Below are positions 8,895-17,257 of a stretch of 64,000 bases of DNA, piece by piece (the stretch's first letter is position 1; every line of letters starts with the position of its first letter). Position numbers and translations under genes: made by a program. The notes under the pieces were generated by a model. The model had not been told where the DNA came from. It did no database searches and was given only the letters and a program-made list of their open reading frames with translations. This DNA comes from Agrobacterium pusense (GTDB lineage Bacteria > Pseudomonadota > Alphaproteobacteria > Rhizobiales > Rhizobiaceae): positions 1-64,000 of the forward strand of contig NZ_FNBB01000015.1 of the NCBI RefSeq assembly GCF_900102105.1. Reading direction: 5' to 3'.

Positions 8895-10127
8895 ATGAGT
8901 GGCAGCCAACCCGTTCCCACCAAAGGACGTAGCCGGCCAAAGGGCGGCATTCCAAGGGGGCTGGCACGCAGCGGCCCGGTTATCTTCTCCTACGGCTTCC
9001 GGCCGTTTTTTCTCGGTGGCGCCCTCTGGGCCATCGTGGCGATGGTGTTGTGGATCGCAGCACTTTCCGGCTTCATCGACCTTGGCGGAGATTATGGCGC
9101 GCCGAACTGGCATGCCCATGAGATGCTGTTCGGTTTCGCTTCAGCGGTGCTGGCCGGCTTTCTCTTGACGGCTGTGCCCAACTGGACGGGGCGGCTGCCC
9201 GTATCGGGCAAACCGCTGGTCTGGCTGTTTGCGCTGTGGTGCGCGGGCCGGATCTTGCTGCTGGTGCCAGGCAAGGTAGGTGTGGTCACCGCCGCAACCG
9301 TTGACGGACTTTTCCTGCCGGCACTTCTCACGATCTGCGCGCGCGAGGTCATTGCAGGGCGCAAGTGGAAGGACCTCAAAGTGCTGGGTGGGCTATTGGC
9401 GCTTTCCGTCGCCAATATCGTTTTCCATTTGGCGGCGATTGAAGGCGACCTGAGCCAGACGGCGACCCGTCTTGCCGTCTCAGCCTACACCGTGCTCGTC
9501 ATTATCGTCGGCGGCCGGATCGTGCCGAGTTTCACTCGCAACTGGCTGAACCGTTTCGGCCGCACGGATTTTCCTGTGCCCTATAACGGCTTCGACACCG
9601 CCGCCATCCTCACCGGCATTGCGGCGCTGGCCACCTGGACAATGGAACCCGAGAGCATGCTGGCCGTGATAACGGCGCTTCTGGCGGCTTTCATGCATGC
9701 GATGCGGCTCATCCGCTGGCGCGGCTGGACGACATGGCCGGACCAGGTGCTGGTGGTGCTGCATGCGGCCTATGCCTTCATCCCCGCCGGTTTCATCGCC
9801 ATCGCGCTGGCGGCTCTCGATGTCATGGACACACGCTCGGTCCTGCATGTCTTCACCGTCGGCGTCATCGGCTGCATGATGCTTGCGGTGATGACCAGAG
9901 CGAGTCTCGGCCATACCGGACGAAAGCTCGCGGCTAGCAAAGTTACTATTGCCGCTTATGTGGCGCTGATCGCCTGCGCACTGCTGAGGCCGGCAGCCGA
10001 GTTCTTCCCCGGCGCGATGATGCGTCTCTACGCCTGCTCGGCGCTTCTCTGGATCGTGGGTTTCGGTCTGTTCTGCTTCGAGTACGGGCCGATCCTGATG
10101 CGCGAGCGCAAACCGCTCAAAGCCTAG
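8895..10127 (+). CDS. nnrS: NnrS-family haem/copper membrane protein
   Basis: Polytopic inner-membrane protein that, in characterised relatives, relieves nitric oxide stress. About 12 hydrophobic segments are visible. Conserved elements include FRPFFLGGALWA near residue 40, NWHAHEMLFGF near 75 with candidate haem/copper histidines, AVPNWTGRLP, and MTRASLGHTGR near 335. The start ATG at 8895 is set by AAGGAG seven bases upstream; an upstream non-ATG extension to 8853 lacks support. It is divergent from nirK and has a TTG-N8-CAA box just before it. A second NnrS is encoded at 26101-27288. Confidence 0.92.
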   Translation: MSGSQPVPTKGRSRPKGGIPRGLARSGPVIFSYGFRPFFLGGALWAIVAMVLWIAALSGFIDLGGDYGAPNWHAHEMLFGFASAVLAGFLLTAVPNWTGRLPVSGKPLVWLFALWCAGRILLLVPGKVGVVTAATVDGLFLPALLTICAREVIAGRKWKDLKVLGGLLALSVANIVFHLAAIEGDLSQTATRLAVSAYTVLVIIVGGRIVPSFTRNWLNRFGRTDFPVPYNGFDTAAILTGIAALATWTMEPESMLAVITALLAAFMHAMRLIRWRGWTTWPDQVLVVLHAAYAFIPAGFIAIALAALDVMDTRSVLHVFTVGVIGCMMLAVMTRASLGHTGRKLAASKVTIAAYVALIACALLRPAAEFFPGAMMRLYACSALLWIVGFGLFCFEYGPILMRERKPLKA

Positions 10128-10155
10128 AAGGCCTGCTTGCCATACCGCCAAAACA

Positions 10156-10186
10156 AAACGCCCCGGAAGCAATTTCAGGGGCGTTT
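10156..10186 (+). terminator. Hairpin terminator between convergent nnrS and DUF2249 genes
   Basis: Stem AAACGCCCC pairs with GGGGCGTTT across a 13-base loop, followed by CGTTTTCC. It lies 28 bases after nnrS and before the convergent gene end at 10213. The A-rich left side means it could work in both directions. Confidence 0.75.
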
Positions 10187-10212
10187 CGTTTTCCGGGAGT
10201 TTGACTTCTGGT

Positions 10213-10746
10213 TTAATGCGCGCCGGCACCGGCGCGGATGAAGATGCGAAACGCCGTGCGCGCCTCGTCGAAATTTCCGGCCCATTGATGACCCCGGGCC
10301 AGTAGCTCCGGGTAGAGGAAGGTCGGTTCCTGCGGCATCAGCAAGAAGATCACGGAACCTAGGGGAAGACTGTCAAGTGTGGCAAGCGTACGGGTCGTTT
10401 GACCCTCGGTCGCCTCATCGCTCAGATCGAGATAGACGACCGGGTCGGGCCATATCTGCGGCTCCTCCGCGTTGCCCGCAAGCGCGGGCGACACGGAAAT
10501 CTGCTCGGCTTCACTGGATCGCGGCGTGAACAGCACCTCCCAGTCGCCGCCGCCGATTTCCCGAACCTGATGGTTGAAACCGCGTTCGGCCATCACCTTG
10601 AACAGTGGACTGGGCCGGAAGGTGGCGTATAATCGCAGCGCCTCACCGGGCGCAAGCCCTGCCACGGCTTCCATGATGGCCGGAAAAGGCTCGCCGCCGC
10701 TCAGCAAAAGCGGCCGGACATCGAGTTCCCTGATCATTTCCGTCAT
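10213..10746 (-). CDS. Tandem DUF2249 protein
   Basis: 177 residues. Two copies of the DUF2249 fold appear: residues 5-75 (ELDVRPLLLSGGEPFPAIM, then FKVMAERGFNHQV and DWEVLFTP) and residues 100-172 (VVYLDLSDE, TLDSLPLGSVIFLLMPQEP, YPELLARGHQW). DUF2249 genes often accompany nor and nir genes; the function is unknown, although the fold is SirA/TusA-like. It is the last gene of the norEFCBQD-DUF2249 run on the minus strand, 78 bases after the next DUF2249 gene. An internal start at 10737 is also possible. Confidence 0.8.
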   Translation of the reverse strand: MTEMIRELDVRPLLLSGGEPFPAIMEAVAGLAPGEALRLYATFRPSPLFKVMAERGFNHQVREIGGGDWEVLFTPRSSEAEQISVSPALAGNAEEPQIWPDPVVYLDLSDEATEGQTTRTLATLDSLPLGSVIFLLMPQEPTFLYPELLARGHQWAGNFDEARTAFRIFIRAGAGAH

Positions 10747-10824
10747 TGCATCACCTCATCTGTCGGCTGGCGGCGGCAGGGGCCGTCCGCCAGAGGAATT
10801 TTCACCATGCCGCAGGCGCTGGGC

Positions 10825-11130
10825 TCAATGTTCGGATCCGCAGCAGCATTCGCAGCCGGAGATATCGTCTTCCGAACCTTCGGCCTGTTCTTCAAGCCGG
10901 CCGATATCGAGGCGCCAGACGTCCGGACCCTGTTCGAGATATTCCCAGCCGAACTGGCCAGGGAAATTGGTGGCCAGCTGGTAAAGCAGCGGACGGGGAT
11001 CGTGATCGCTGGTGATCTGTAGCGATTGCCCCTCGGTCAACGCGCCGAGCGCACCGAAAATGCGCGGATGACGTTCGCGATGCGGAATGATGCGCACATC
11101 GATATTGGTTGCGGTATGAGCTTCGGACAT
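10825..11130 (-). CDS. DUF2249 protein with cysteine-rich tail
   Basis: 101 residues from the ATG at 11130, which has GGAG seven bases upstream; the longer frame to 11223 adds a basic, unconserved leader. The DUF2249 domain covers residues 8-80 (IDVRIIPHRERHP, ALGALTEGQSLQITSDHDP, GWEYLEQGPDVWRLDI). The C terminus is CECCCGSEH, an unusual cluster of four cysteines with a terminal His that could bind metal. It follows norD and precedes the tandem DUF2249 gene. The role is unknown. Confidence 0.78.
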   Translation of the reverse strand: MSEAHTATNIDVRIIPHRERHPRIFGALGALTEGQSLQITSDHDPRPLLYQLATNFPGQFGWEYLEQGPDVWRLDIGRLEEQAEGSEDDISGCECCCGSEH

Positions 11131-11222
11131 AGGCTGGCTCCACGGCCGCGGATGGAATGATGCCCGGCGGTGCGGCCGGCCGGCGGACTGGAAAAACCTA
11201 TCCGCCGTGCGGTTGGGAGACA

Positions 11223-11273
11223 TTGTCGCCGCGCAAACAAACCTGAGATTCGTCAGGTCCGTCTGCGCGACAA
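11223..11273. promoter_or_regulatory. NnrR-like box nested in a larger dyad
   Basis: TTG-TCGCCGCG-CAA occupies 11223-11236. Its TTGTCGC end is repeated in inverse at 11267-11273. Between them lies a perfect 6-bp dyad, ACCTGA and TCAGGT, separated by six bases (11241-11258). It lies between the norD stop and the DUF2249 start, 93 bases before the latter. It could be an internal promoter, a processing hairpin or both. There is no T-run, so an intrinsic terminator is less likely. Confidence 0.5.
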
Positions 11274-13172
11274 TCAGCCGGCAAGGCTGCGATAGATTGC
11301 CGGCAGCGCCGATGGAAGCTTGGCGATCCTGTTGACGATGGCATAACCGTTCTGGCCGAACATGGCCGGAATATAGGATTGCGCCTTGCTGTCGACGGTC
11401 ACGCCGAAGACGCTTACGCCCGAACGTCTGGCCTCGGAGACCGCACGGCGGCTGTCCTCGATGGCGAAGCGGCCCTCATAGTGGTCGACATCGTTCGGCT
11501 TCCCGTCCGTTAGCAGCAGAAGCAGCTTGCGGCGCTCCGGCCTTTCATGCAGCTTGGCGCTGGCATGGCGGATGGCGGGGCCGATACGGGTGTAAAAGCC
11601 GGGCTTCAGCGCCGCGATGCGACGCTCGACGGTGTGGCCCATCGGCTCATCGAAATCTTTCACCGTTTCCACCCGCACCCACGAACGGCGGCGGGAGGTG
11701 AAGGTCAGGATGGAGTGACTGTCACCACAGGCGGAAAGCCCGTGCGCCAGCACCAGCAGGGCTTCCTTTTCCACATCGAGAACCCGGCGATTGTCGAACC
11801 AGGCATCGGTGGACAAGGACACATCGACGAGGATCGTTACGGCGAGATCATGCGCCTGCGGGCGACTGGCCATATGAATGCGGTCGCTGCCCTGTCCGCC
11901 GGCGGTGATATCGCTTCTGGCGCGCACCACCGCGTCAAGATCGAGATCATTTCCGTCAAGCTGGGCGCGCAGCATCTCGTGGCGTGGCCGCAGCACCTCG
12001 AATTGCCGCCTGACTCGGCGGATGAGGCTTTTGGTGTCCGGGTCGGGTTCCGGTGCCGTCTTGGCGTCCTTCGCCGGACCGGCGATCACCCGGCAATGAT
12101 CGGAGAGATAGGTACCGCTGCGATAATCCCATTCGGGATAGGTGAGCTCTGCCGTCAGCGCGGTGTGGTTCAGCGCTTCGGGCGGCAGGTCCAGATCGAA
12201 GCGGAAGCGGGCGGAAGGCCGTCCCTTTCTCTCTCCCAGCGTCATATCATCCAGCTCGTCGGCTGCGCTGCCGTCGGCATCGTCGCTGTCGTCAACGGGG
12301 CGGTCGACATTGACCATCTCCGCCATGGCGAGGATTTTTTCGAAACGATTGAGGATGAAGGGGCTGCGTTCGGTCTGGCGGTTCTCAGTTTTTTCGCGCA
12401 CGGCGATATGGCGGGCGGTCTCCGCCCCCTGCGGCGCGGCGCTCGTTGCCGGTTGGTCCTTGCCCTGCCGGGCTTCGGATGTCTCGCGCAGCAGCGTATC
12501 CGGCCACAGCGGCACCGGCAGCATCGGCAGGTAGCGTGGCGGCGCTTTGGCCAGAAAGCCGGCGGGTGGCTCATGTCCCTCGATCCCTGCCGCATCGGCC
12601 AGCATGGAAAGCACCCGTTGTTCCACCTGCTGTTCGGCCTGCGGCAGTGGCCGCTTTTGCCGCACCGCGAGCATGGCGGCGCATAGCCGGCGATAGCGGG
12701 TCTTCATGCCGGGAAAAGTACGGGTTACGGTCTTGGCCAGCTCCGCGGCGCGGTCGAGCCGGGCAAGATCGTTGCGCAGCGGATCGGCAGCCACGACCGG
12801 TTTAAGCGGCATCATCGCCATGGCGGCGGCGAGCCAGAGATAAAGATCGCGGTTGAGGCACCGGTCGGGAAACAGATCGAGCATCGGCGGCAGCATCAGC
12901 GTGGCATGATCGCGTCCGGGTTGGGCGAGCTTCTCTTCGCCAAGGCCCATGCGCTGGCGCAGCCTCAACCGGTGGCTGGAAGTGCGCGCGCGGGCGGGAG
13001 CGATCTGCACCGCGTGTTCACCGCCAAAACCGCGGAAACAAATGGCCAGCACGGCCTGCATATCTTCCAGCTTCACGGCGTGATCCGGAAAGCGCAACCA
13101 TGTACCGGTATCGCCGATCAGCCTGTGCCAGGCGCGGCCGACGGTTTCTTCCAGTTCCAGAAAGTCCAGCAT
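11274..13172 (-). CDS. norD: NorD, von Willebrand factor A protein for NO reductase activation
   Basis: 632-residue accessory protein needed for assembly or activation of cytochrome c NO reductase. The C-terminal third is a vWA domain with the metal-site motif DVSLSTDAW near residue 465 and LLLTDGKPND near 560. Upstream is a charged linker with repeated Asp/Glu, then a helical N-terminal region. NorD works together with the AAA+ protein NorQ, encoded just upstream on the same strand, 72 bases away. Length is normal for the family. It uses the usual ATG at 13172. Confidence 0.93.
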   Translation of the reverse strand: MLDFLELEETVGRAWHRLIGDTGTWLRFPDHAVKLEDMQAVLAICFRGFGGEHAVQIAPARARTSSHRLRLRQRMGLGEEKLAQPGRDHATLMLPPMLDLFPDRCLNRDLYLWLAAAMAMMPLKPVVAADPLRNDLARLDRAAELAKTVTRTFPGMKTRYRRLCAAMLAVRQKRPLPQAEQQVEQRVLSMLADAAGIEGHEPPAGFLAKAPPRYLPMLPVPLWPDTLLRETSEARQGKDQPATSAAPQGAETARHIAVREKTENRQTERSPFILNRFEKILAMAEMVNVDRPVDDSDDADGSAADELDDMTLGERKGRPSARFRFDLDLPPEALNHTALTAELTYPEWDYRSGTYLSDHCRVIAGPAKDAKTAPEPDPDTKSLIRRVRRQFEVLRPRHEMLRAQLDGNDLDLDAVVRARSDITAGGQGSDRIHMASRPQAHDLAVTILVDVSLSTDAWFDNRRVLDVEKEALLVLAHGLSACGDSHSILTFTSRRRSWVRVETVKDFDEPMGHTVERRIAALKPGFYTRIGPAIRHASAKLHERPERRKLLLLLTDGKPNDVDHYEGRFAIEDSRRAVSEARRSGVSVFGVTVDSKAQSYIPAMFGQNGYAIVNRIAKLPSALPAIYRSLAG

Positions 13173-13244
13173 GGTTTATCCTCATGGCATCGAGCCGGAA
13201 TGCGCGGGTAATACCGCGCATTCAGATATTGATATAAATGTGCC

Positions 13245-14057
13245 TTATCGTATGACCGCATCCGCGACTTCATGCAGCGCGGCCTTCACATCCGGCTCGT
13301 CGGACAGCGGTTCGATCATCGCCGCGCGCACGGCCTGACGGGCGGGAAGGCCGGTATCGATGAGGCTGGCGCAATAAACGAGCAGGCGGGTGGAGACGCC
13401 TTCTTCCAGATCGTGGCCTTTCAGGCCGCGCAGCCGGTGGGCGAGATCGACGAGCGGCTCGACATCGCGCGCATCGAGCCCGCTTTCATGCGACACGACG
13501 GCAATCTCCTGCTCCTTGGGCAGAAAATCGAATTCAATGGCGACGAAGCGCTGGCGGGTGCTGGGTTTCAGGCTTTTCAGCAGGTTCTGGTAGCCGGGAT
13601 TGTAGGATACGACGAGCATGAAACCCGAGGGCGCTTCCAGCACCTCGCCGGTGCGCTCCAGCGGCAGGATACGACGGTCGTCGGTGAGCGGATGCAGCAC
13701 AACGGCCACATCCTTGCGCGCTTCCACAATCTCGTCGAGGTAACATATGCCGCCCTGACGCACGGATCGTGTCAGCGGGCCGTCCATCCACACGGTTTCA
13801 CCGCCTTTCAGCAGGTAACGACCGGTCAGATCGGCGGCGGCGAGATCGTCGTGACATGAAACGGTCGAAAGCGGCAGGCCGAGTTTCGCCGCCATATGGC
13901 TGACGAAACGGGTCTTGCCGCAACCTGTCGGGCCTTTCAGCAGCAGCGGCAATTGCCGCACCCAGGCGCTTTCGAACAGCGTGCATTCATTGCCAAGCGG
14001 TGTATAGAACGGCGTGTCCGGCAAAGGCTGCGGCGGGGGGCGGAAAATCGTATTCAT
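13245..14057 (-). CDS. norQ: NorQ, MoxR-type AAA+ ATPase
   Basis: ATPase that activates or inserts metal into NorBC with NorD. Walker A is GPTGCGKT at residues 42-49, Walker B is ICYLDEI near 107-113, and the sensor region TDDRRILPLERTGEV precedes the NPGYQNLLKSLKPSTRQRF motif. The start is the ATG at 14057, with GGAG six bases upstream; the frame is open to 14327, but the extra sequence overlaps the intergenic space and norB end. 270 residues is typical. It sits between norB and norD. Confidence 0.93.
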   Translation of the reverse strand: MNTIFRPPPQPLPDTPFYTPLGNECTLFESAWVRQLPLLLKGPTGCGKTRFVSHMAAKLGLPLSTVSCHDDLAAADLTGRYLLKGGETVWMDGPLTRSVRQGGICYLDEIVEARKDVAVVLHPLTDDRRILPLERTGEVLEAPSGFMLVVSYNPGYQNLLKSLKPSTRQRFVAIEFDFLPKEQEIAVVSHESGLDARDVEPLVDLAHRLRGLKGHDLEEGVSTRLLVYCASLIDTGLPARQAVRAAMIEPLSDEPDVKAALHEVADAVIR

Positions 14058-14121
14058 GGTCATCTCCATGGTTGGTGGTAAGGACCGGCTCTCCGGGGGA
14101 AAAGGAGAGCCGGTCCGTTTC

Positions 14122-15468
14122 TCATTCGGCGGGCTGCACGAGGCGGGCGACGTCGCCCTGTTTCTGCTTGCCCGGCACCAGGACTGCCCAGATGAACATG
14201 ACCGCCGAAATGAGAACTGCGAAACCGGAGCCGAGACGGATCCAGTAGAAGATCGCCAGCTGGTCCTGCACATCCATGAAGCTTTCGCCCATGACGCGCT
14301 GAAGCTGGATCTGCACCACGCCGGCAAAGGTCAGCGCGAAGGTCATGACCGACATGGCCGTGCACATCACCCAGAAGCTCGTCATCGAAAGCCACTGGTT
14401 GTAGGGCGCGCGTTTCTTCATTTCGGGGATGGCGTAGGCCATCATCGCAAGGTTCAGCATCACATAGGCGCCGAAGAAGGCGAGGTGGCCGTGCGCGGCG
14501 GTAAGCTGCGTGCCGTGGCTGTAATAGTTCACTGAAGACAACGTGTGCAGGAAACCCCAGACGCCGGCGCCGAAGAAGGCCATGACCGAGCAGCCGATCG
14601 ACCACAGAAGCGCTGCGCGGTTCTCATGCTTGCGGCCGGCCTTCCAGGTCATGACGAAGGTGAAGATGACCATGGTGAAGAAGGGGGCCACTTCCAGCGT
14701 CGAGAAGAGCGAGCCGATCCACTGCCAGTAACCTGGCGCGCCGATCCAGTAATAATGGTGGCCGGTGCCGAGAATGCCCGAGAAGAGGGCAAGTCCGACG
14801 ATGACATAGAGCCATTTTTCCACCACTTCGCGGTCGATGCCGTTGAGCTTGATCATCAGGAAGGCGAGGATCGAGGCCATGATCAGTTCCCACACGCCTT
14901 CCACCCACAGATGGATGACGTACCACCAGTACATCTTGTCGAGCGCCAGGTTCATGGGGTTGTAGAAGGCGAAGAGGAAGAAGATCGCCAGACCCCAGAG
15001 GCCAAAGAGCAGGATATTGATGACGGTGGTCTTGCGGCCCTTCAGCGCCGTCATGGTGATGTTGAACAGGAACATCAGGACGACAAGCACGATGCCGACC
15101 TTGATCGCAAAGGGCTGTTCGAGGAATTCACGGCCTTCGTGGATGCGGAACATATATCCGACCACGGCAACGGCTGCGGCCACCAGGAAGATCCAGAACT
15201 GCGCGATGGCGAGCTTGGGGCTGTAAAGCTCGGTTTCCGTCTCTTCCGGCAGCAGGTAGAAGGTCGAGCCCATGAAGCCCATCAACAGCCACACGACCAG
15301 CGCATTGGTGTGGATCATGCGCACGATGTTGAAGGGCAGAAGCTCTGAAAGCGTATTGGGAAGCACGTAGATCGTCGCGGCGACGACGCCGAACAGGATC
15401 TGCGCCACGAACAACCCGATTGCGCCGTAAAAATACAGCATGGCGACTTTTTGCGTCTGGTATTTCAT
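14122..15468 (-). CDS. norB: Nitric oxide reductase large subunit NorB (cNor type)
   Basis: Membrane catalytic subunit that reduces two NO to N2O. Twelve transmembrane segments fit the 448-residue length. Metal ligands are visible: the low-spin haem His in VRMIHTNALVVW, the FeB His with Glu in HLWVEGVWELI, GTGHHYYWIG with two FeB histidines, and HGHLAFFGAYVM with the distal haem ligands. Start ATG at 15468. It lies 24 bases after norC on the same strand. The absence of an N-terminal fused quinol-oxidase extension marks it as cNor, not qNor. Confidence 0.97.
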   Translation of the reverse strand: MKYQTQKVAMLYFYGAIGLFVAQILFGVVAATIYVLPNTLSELLPFNIVRMIHTNALVVWLLMGFMGSTFYLLPEETETELYSPKLAIAQFWIFLVAAAVAVVGYMFRIHEGREFLEQPFAIKVGIVLVVLMFLFNITMTALKGRKTTVINILLFGLWGLAIFFLFAFYNPMNLALDKMYWWYVIHLWVEGVWELIMASILAFLMIKLNGIDREVVEKWLYVIVGLALFSGILGTGHHYYWIGAPGYWQWIGSLFSTLEVAPFFTMVIFTFVMTWKAGRKHENRAALLWSIGCSVMAFFGAGVWGFLHTLSSVNYYSHGTQLTAAHGHLAFFGAYVMLNLAMMAYAIPEMKKRAPYNQWLSMTSFWVMCTAMSVMTFALTFAGVVQIQLQRVMGESFMDVQDQLAIFYWIRLGSGFAVLISAVMFIWAVLVPGKQKQGDVARLVQPAE

Positions 15469-15492
15469 CTCATCATCTCCTTGCCGTCAGCC

Positions 15493-15945
15493 TCAGCCCG
15501 CATCGTTCGGCGGCCAGTTCTGCGTCTTGATCCGGCTCGTCCATTCGAGGAAGTCGACGAGATCATCCAGTTCCTGTTCGGTGAGATTGAATTGCGGCAT
15601 CTGGCGCCGGCCCTCGATGCCGGTGGGCTGGGCTGCCATCCAGGCCTTGATGGAATCGCGCGCCGCATCCTTGTCGTCCACGCCGCCATAGCGCTTCCAG
15701 ACATTGCCGAGTTCGGGCGCGAAATAGGCGCCTTCGCCGAGCAGCGTGTGACAGTTGATGCAGGAATTTTTCTCCCACACATGTTTGCCGCGTGCGACGC
15801 TTTCGGTCAGCGTGCTTTCATCCGTCGAGGTGGTGCGCATGTAATAATGGCTATGGGCGGTCAGCCCGACGAATATGGCGAAGAAGAAGATGGAGCCGCC
15901 GTAAAAGACGTTTCGCGCTCCTGTTTTGGTCAGGCGTTCTGCCAT
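15493..15945 (-). CDS. norC: Nitric oxide reductase cytochrome c subunit NorC
   Basis: Membrane-anchored monohaem cytochrome c that passes electrons to NorB. One N-terminal transmembrane helix (VFYGGSIFFFAIFVGLTA) is followed by the haem site CINCH near residue 64 and a distal Met in RRQMPQF. The ATG at 15945 has AAGGA upstream and is preferred to the in-frame start at 15963. 150 residues is the family length. It is the third gene of norEFCBQD. Confidence 0.95.
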   Translation of the reverse strand: MAERLTKTGARNVFYGGSIFFFAIFVGLTAHSHYYMRTTSTDESTLTESVARGKHVWEKNSCINCHTLLGEGAYFAPELGNVWKRYGGVDDKDAARDSIKAWMAAQPTGIEGRRQMPQFNLTEQELDDLVDFLEWTSRIKTQNWPPNDAG

Positions 15946-16123
15946 GCCAATGGTCCTTTCCATCCGGAAGACCGCTTATGCGGACTGGCTTGATCGAACC
16001 CTCTTGCCGGGATTTGCCAGCAGGCTGGCGGAATGCGGTGGGGTCTGACGCCTTTCTAGCCGCTGGCTGCAGGCGTTCTTTGCCATTTGGCAAACAAGTG
16101 CAGAGGTGATGTGGTCCGCTTTT

Positions 16124-16414
16124 TCAGAGCGACAAAATGCCCTGCAGGAGCGCCCGCAGCAGGGCTGCGGCGGCAAAGATGGCCGGCCATGCCAGAAGTG
16201 CTGTGCGCAGCAGGCCACGCTCTTCGCGAAAGCCGAGAAAGTCGTCGATGACGCGTCTGGATTTTAGGAGCGCGAAAAGCAGCATCAGGCAGGCGGCGGC
16301 GACCGGTGGCAGAAGCGCCGCTTTCCACGATGTCACGACGGCCGTACCGGCGAGAACGAGAATGGCGAGTGCTGCAAAACTTCTTGCAAGCTGGCGGGAG
16401 GTGCGGTGGATCAT
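16124..16414 (-). CDS. norF: NorF-like small membrane protein
   Basis: 96 residues with three hydrophobic segments (SFAALAILVLAGTAVVTSW, PVAAACLMLLFALL, LAWPAIFAAAALLRALL). The central motif KSRRVIDDFLGFRE resembles the cytochrome-oxidase-subunit-IV-like NorF family. It starts four bases after norE ends and precedes norC by 178 bases. NorF is thought to help NO reductase assembly or activity; its precise role is not settled. Confidence 0.8.
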   Translation of the reverse strand: MIHRTSRQLARSFAALAILVLAGTAVVTSWKAALLPPVAAACLMLLFALLKSRRVIDDFLGFREERGLLRTALLAWPAIFAAAALLRALLQGILSL

Positions 16415-16418
16415 GATG

Positions 16419-16952
16419 TCAAACCAGGTAAATAACCGGAAAAATGACGATCCAGACGAGATCGATCACATGCCACAGCGTCGTCACCAGCGTGACGTTC
16501 TCGTTTTTCGGGAAGACTGCGACGAGAAACAGCAGTACGGCCACGAAGACGACATGCAGCAGGTGGAAGCCGGTGAGCAGAAAATAAAGCTCGAAGAAAG
16601 CGCCATAGGCGGGATCGGAGGCGAATGCGATTTCGGTGGAGTATTCATAGAGTTTTACGCCGACGAAAACGAAGCCCAGCAGGCCGGCAAGCGCGAGCGC
16701 CCGCCTTCTGCCCGGCAGCGCGGTGGGGCGACTGGCCGCAACGGCCGCCTGCCAGCCGCTCGCCAGCAAAATCAGTGTGTTGAGGCCGGCAAGTTGTGGC
16801 TGCAGATGCTGGCGCGCGGCGGCAAATGCATCGGGATTGAGGGTGAAGGCAATGATGAAGGCGCCGGTCAGCGCGCCGAAAGCGGCAAGTTCGCTCCAGA
16901 CCAGAATCCACAAAAGCAGGTTTCCGCTTTCCTCTTCCGTATTGATCGCCAT
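16419..16952 (-). CDS. norE: NorE, cytochrome c oxidase subunit III-like protein
   Basis: Five-helix membrane protein related to oxidase subunit III. Features are LWILVWSELAAFGALTGAF near residue 15, KLYEYSTEIAF near 105, the FHLLHVVF helix and a terminal TTLWHVIDLVWIVIFPVIY helix. The ATG at 16952 is chosen over an upstream in-frame start at 16985. It opens the norEFCBQD operon. A TTG-N8-CAA box lies 61 bases before it. Loss of norE in related species only lowers NO reductase activity. Confidence 0.88.
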   Translation of the reverse strand: MAINTEEESGNLLLWILVWSELAAFGALTGAFIIAFTLNPDAFAAARQHLQPQLAGLNTLILLASGWQAAVAASRPTALPGRRRALALAGLLGFVFVGVKLYEYSTEIAFASDPAYGAFFELYFLLTGFHLLHVVFVAVLLFLVAVFPKNENVTLVTTLWHVIDLVWIVIFPVIYLV

Positions 16953-17012
16953 GGTCTTGTCCGTAATGGTAAAACAGCAAGCCACGCTTAGGCGTCCTCA
17001 AACCCCGCTTCT

Positions 17013-17026
17013 TTGCGGTCGGTCAA
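17013..17026. promoter_or_regulatory. Candidate NnrR box shared by nor operon and nnrU unit
   Basis: TTG-CGGTCGGT-CAA with extended perfect arms: TTCTTTG and CAAAGAA form a 7-bp dyad. It is almost midway between the divergent starts, 61 bases from norE and 64 from the small gene at 17090. It closely matches the nnrS box. Confidence 0.68.
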
Positions 17027-17089
17027 AGAAGGGAGCGTGCAAAGTCCTATTGTCATGACAAAGCGCAACTCTGGAAAATGGAGCTTCCC

Positions 17090-17245
17090 ATGAACGACGC
17101 GCAGGTCGGGCTGATTGTCGCAACCCCTATTATCATTGGCTTTGCGGTGCTGTTGTACCGTATGGGTGTGTTGCAGCGCATGGGTGCGGTTTCCGCCGTG
17201 CTTGCCTCCGTGGCCATTGCTTCGGTGCTGTTCCTGAACCAGTGA
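17090..17245 (+). CDS. Small two-helix membrane protein, possible NnrT
   Basis: A 51-residue open frame too short for most gene callers. The start ATG at 17090 has GGAG six bases upstream; an in-frame ATG at 17078 is also possible. It encodes two hydrophobic segments (VGLIVATPIIIGFAVLLY and GAVSAVLASVAIASVLFL) and ends in NQ. It lies 12 bases before nnrU and shares its promoter. NnrT is the small partner of NnrU in Rhodobacter; I infer that relation from context only. Confidence 0.6.
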   Translation: MNDAQVGLIVATPIIIGFAVLLYRMGVLQRMGAVSAVLASVAIASVLFLNQ

Positions 17246-17257
17246 AAAGGCAATCGC

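Noticed and set aside
11547..12686. 379-codon plus-strand frame
   Set aside because: Antisense to norD in a GC-rich region; low-complexity translation and no ribosome binding site.
14545..15348. 267-codon plus-strand frame rich in Asp, Glu and His
   Set aside because: Antisense of the hydrophobic helices of norB; such charged shadows are expected.
17051..17066. TTGTCATGACAA palindrome as an additional NnrR box
   Set aside because: The half-sites are separated by six bases, not eight; the better site is at 17013.
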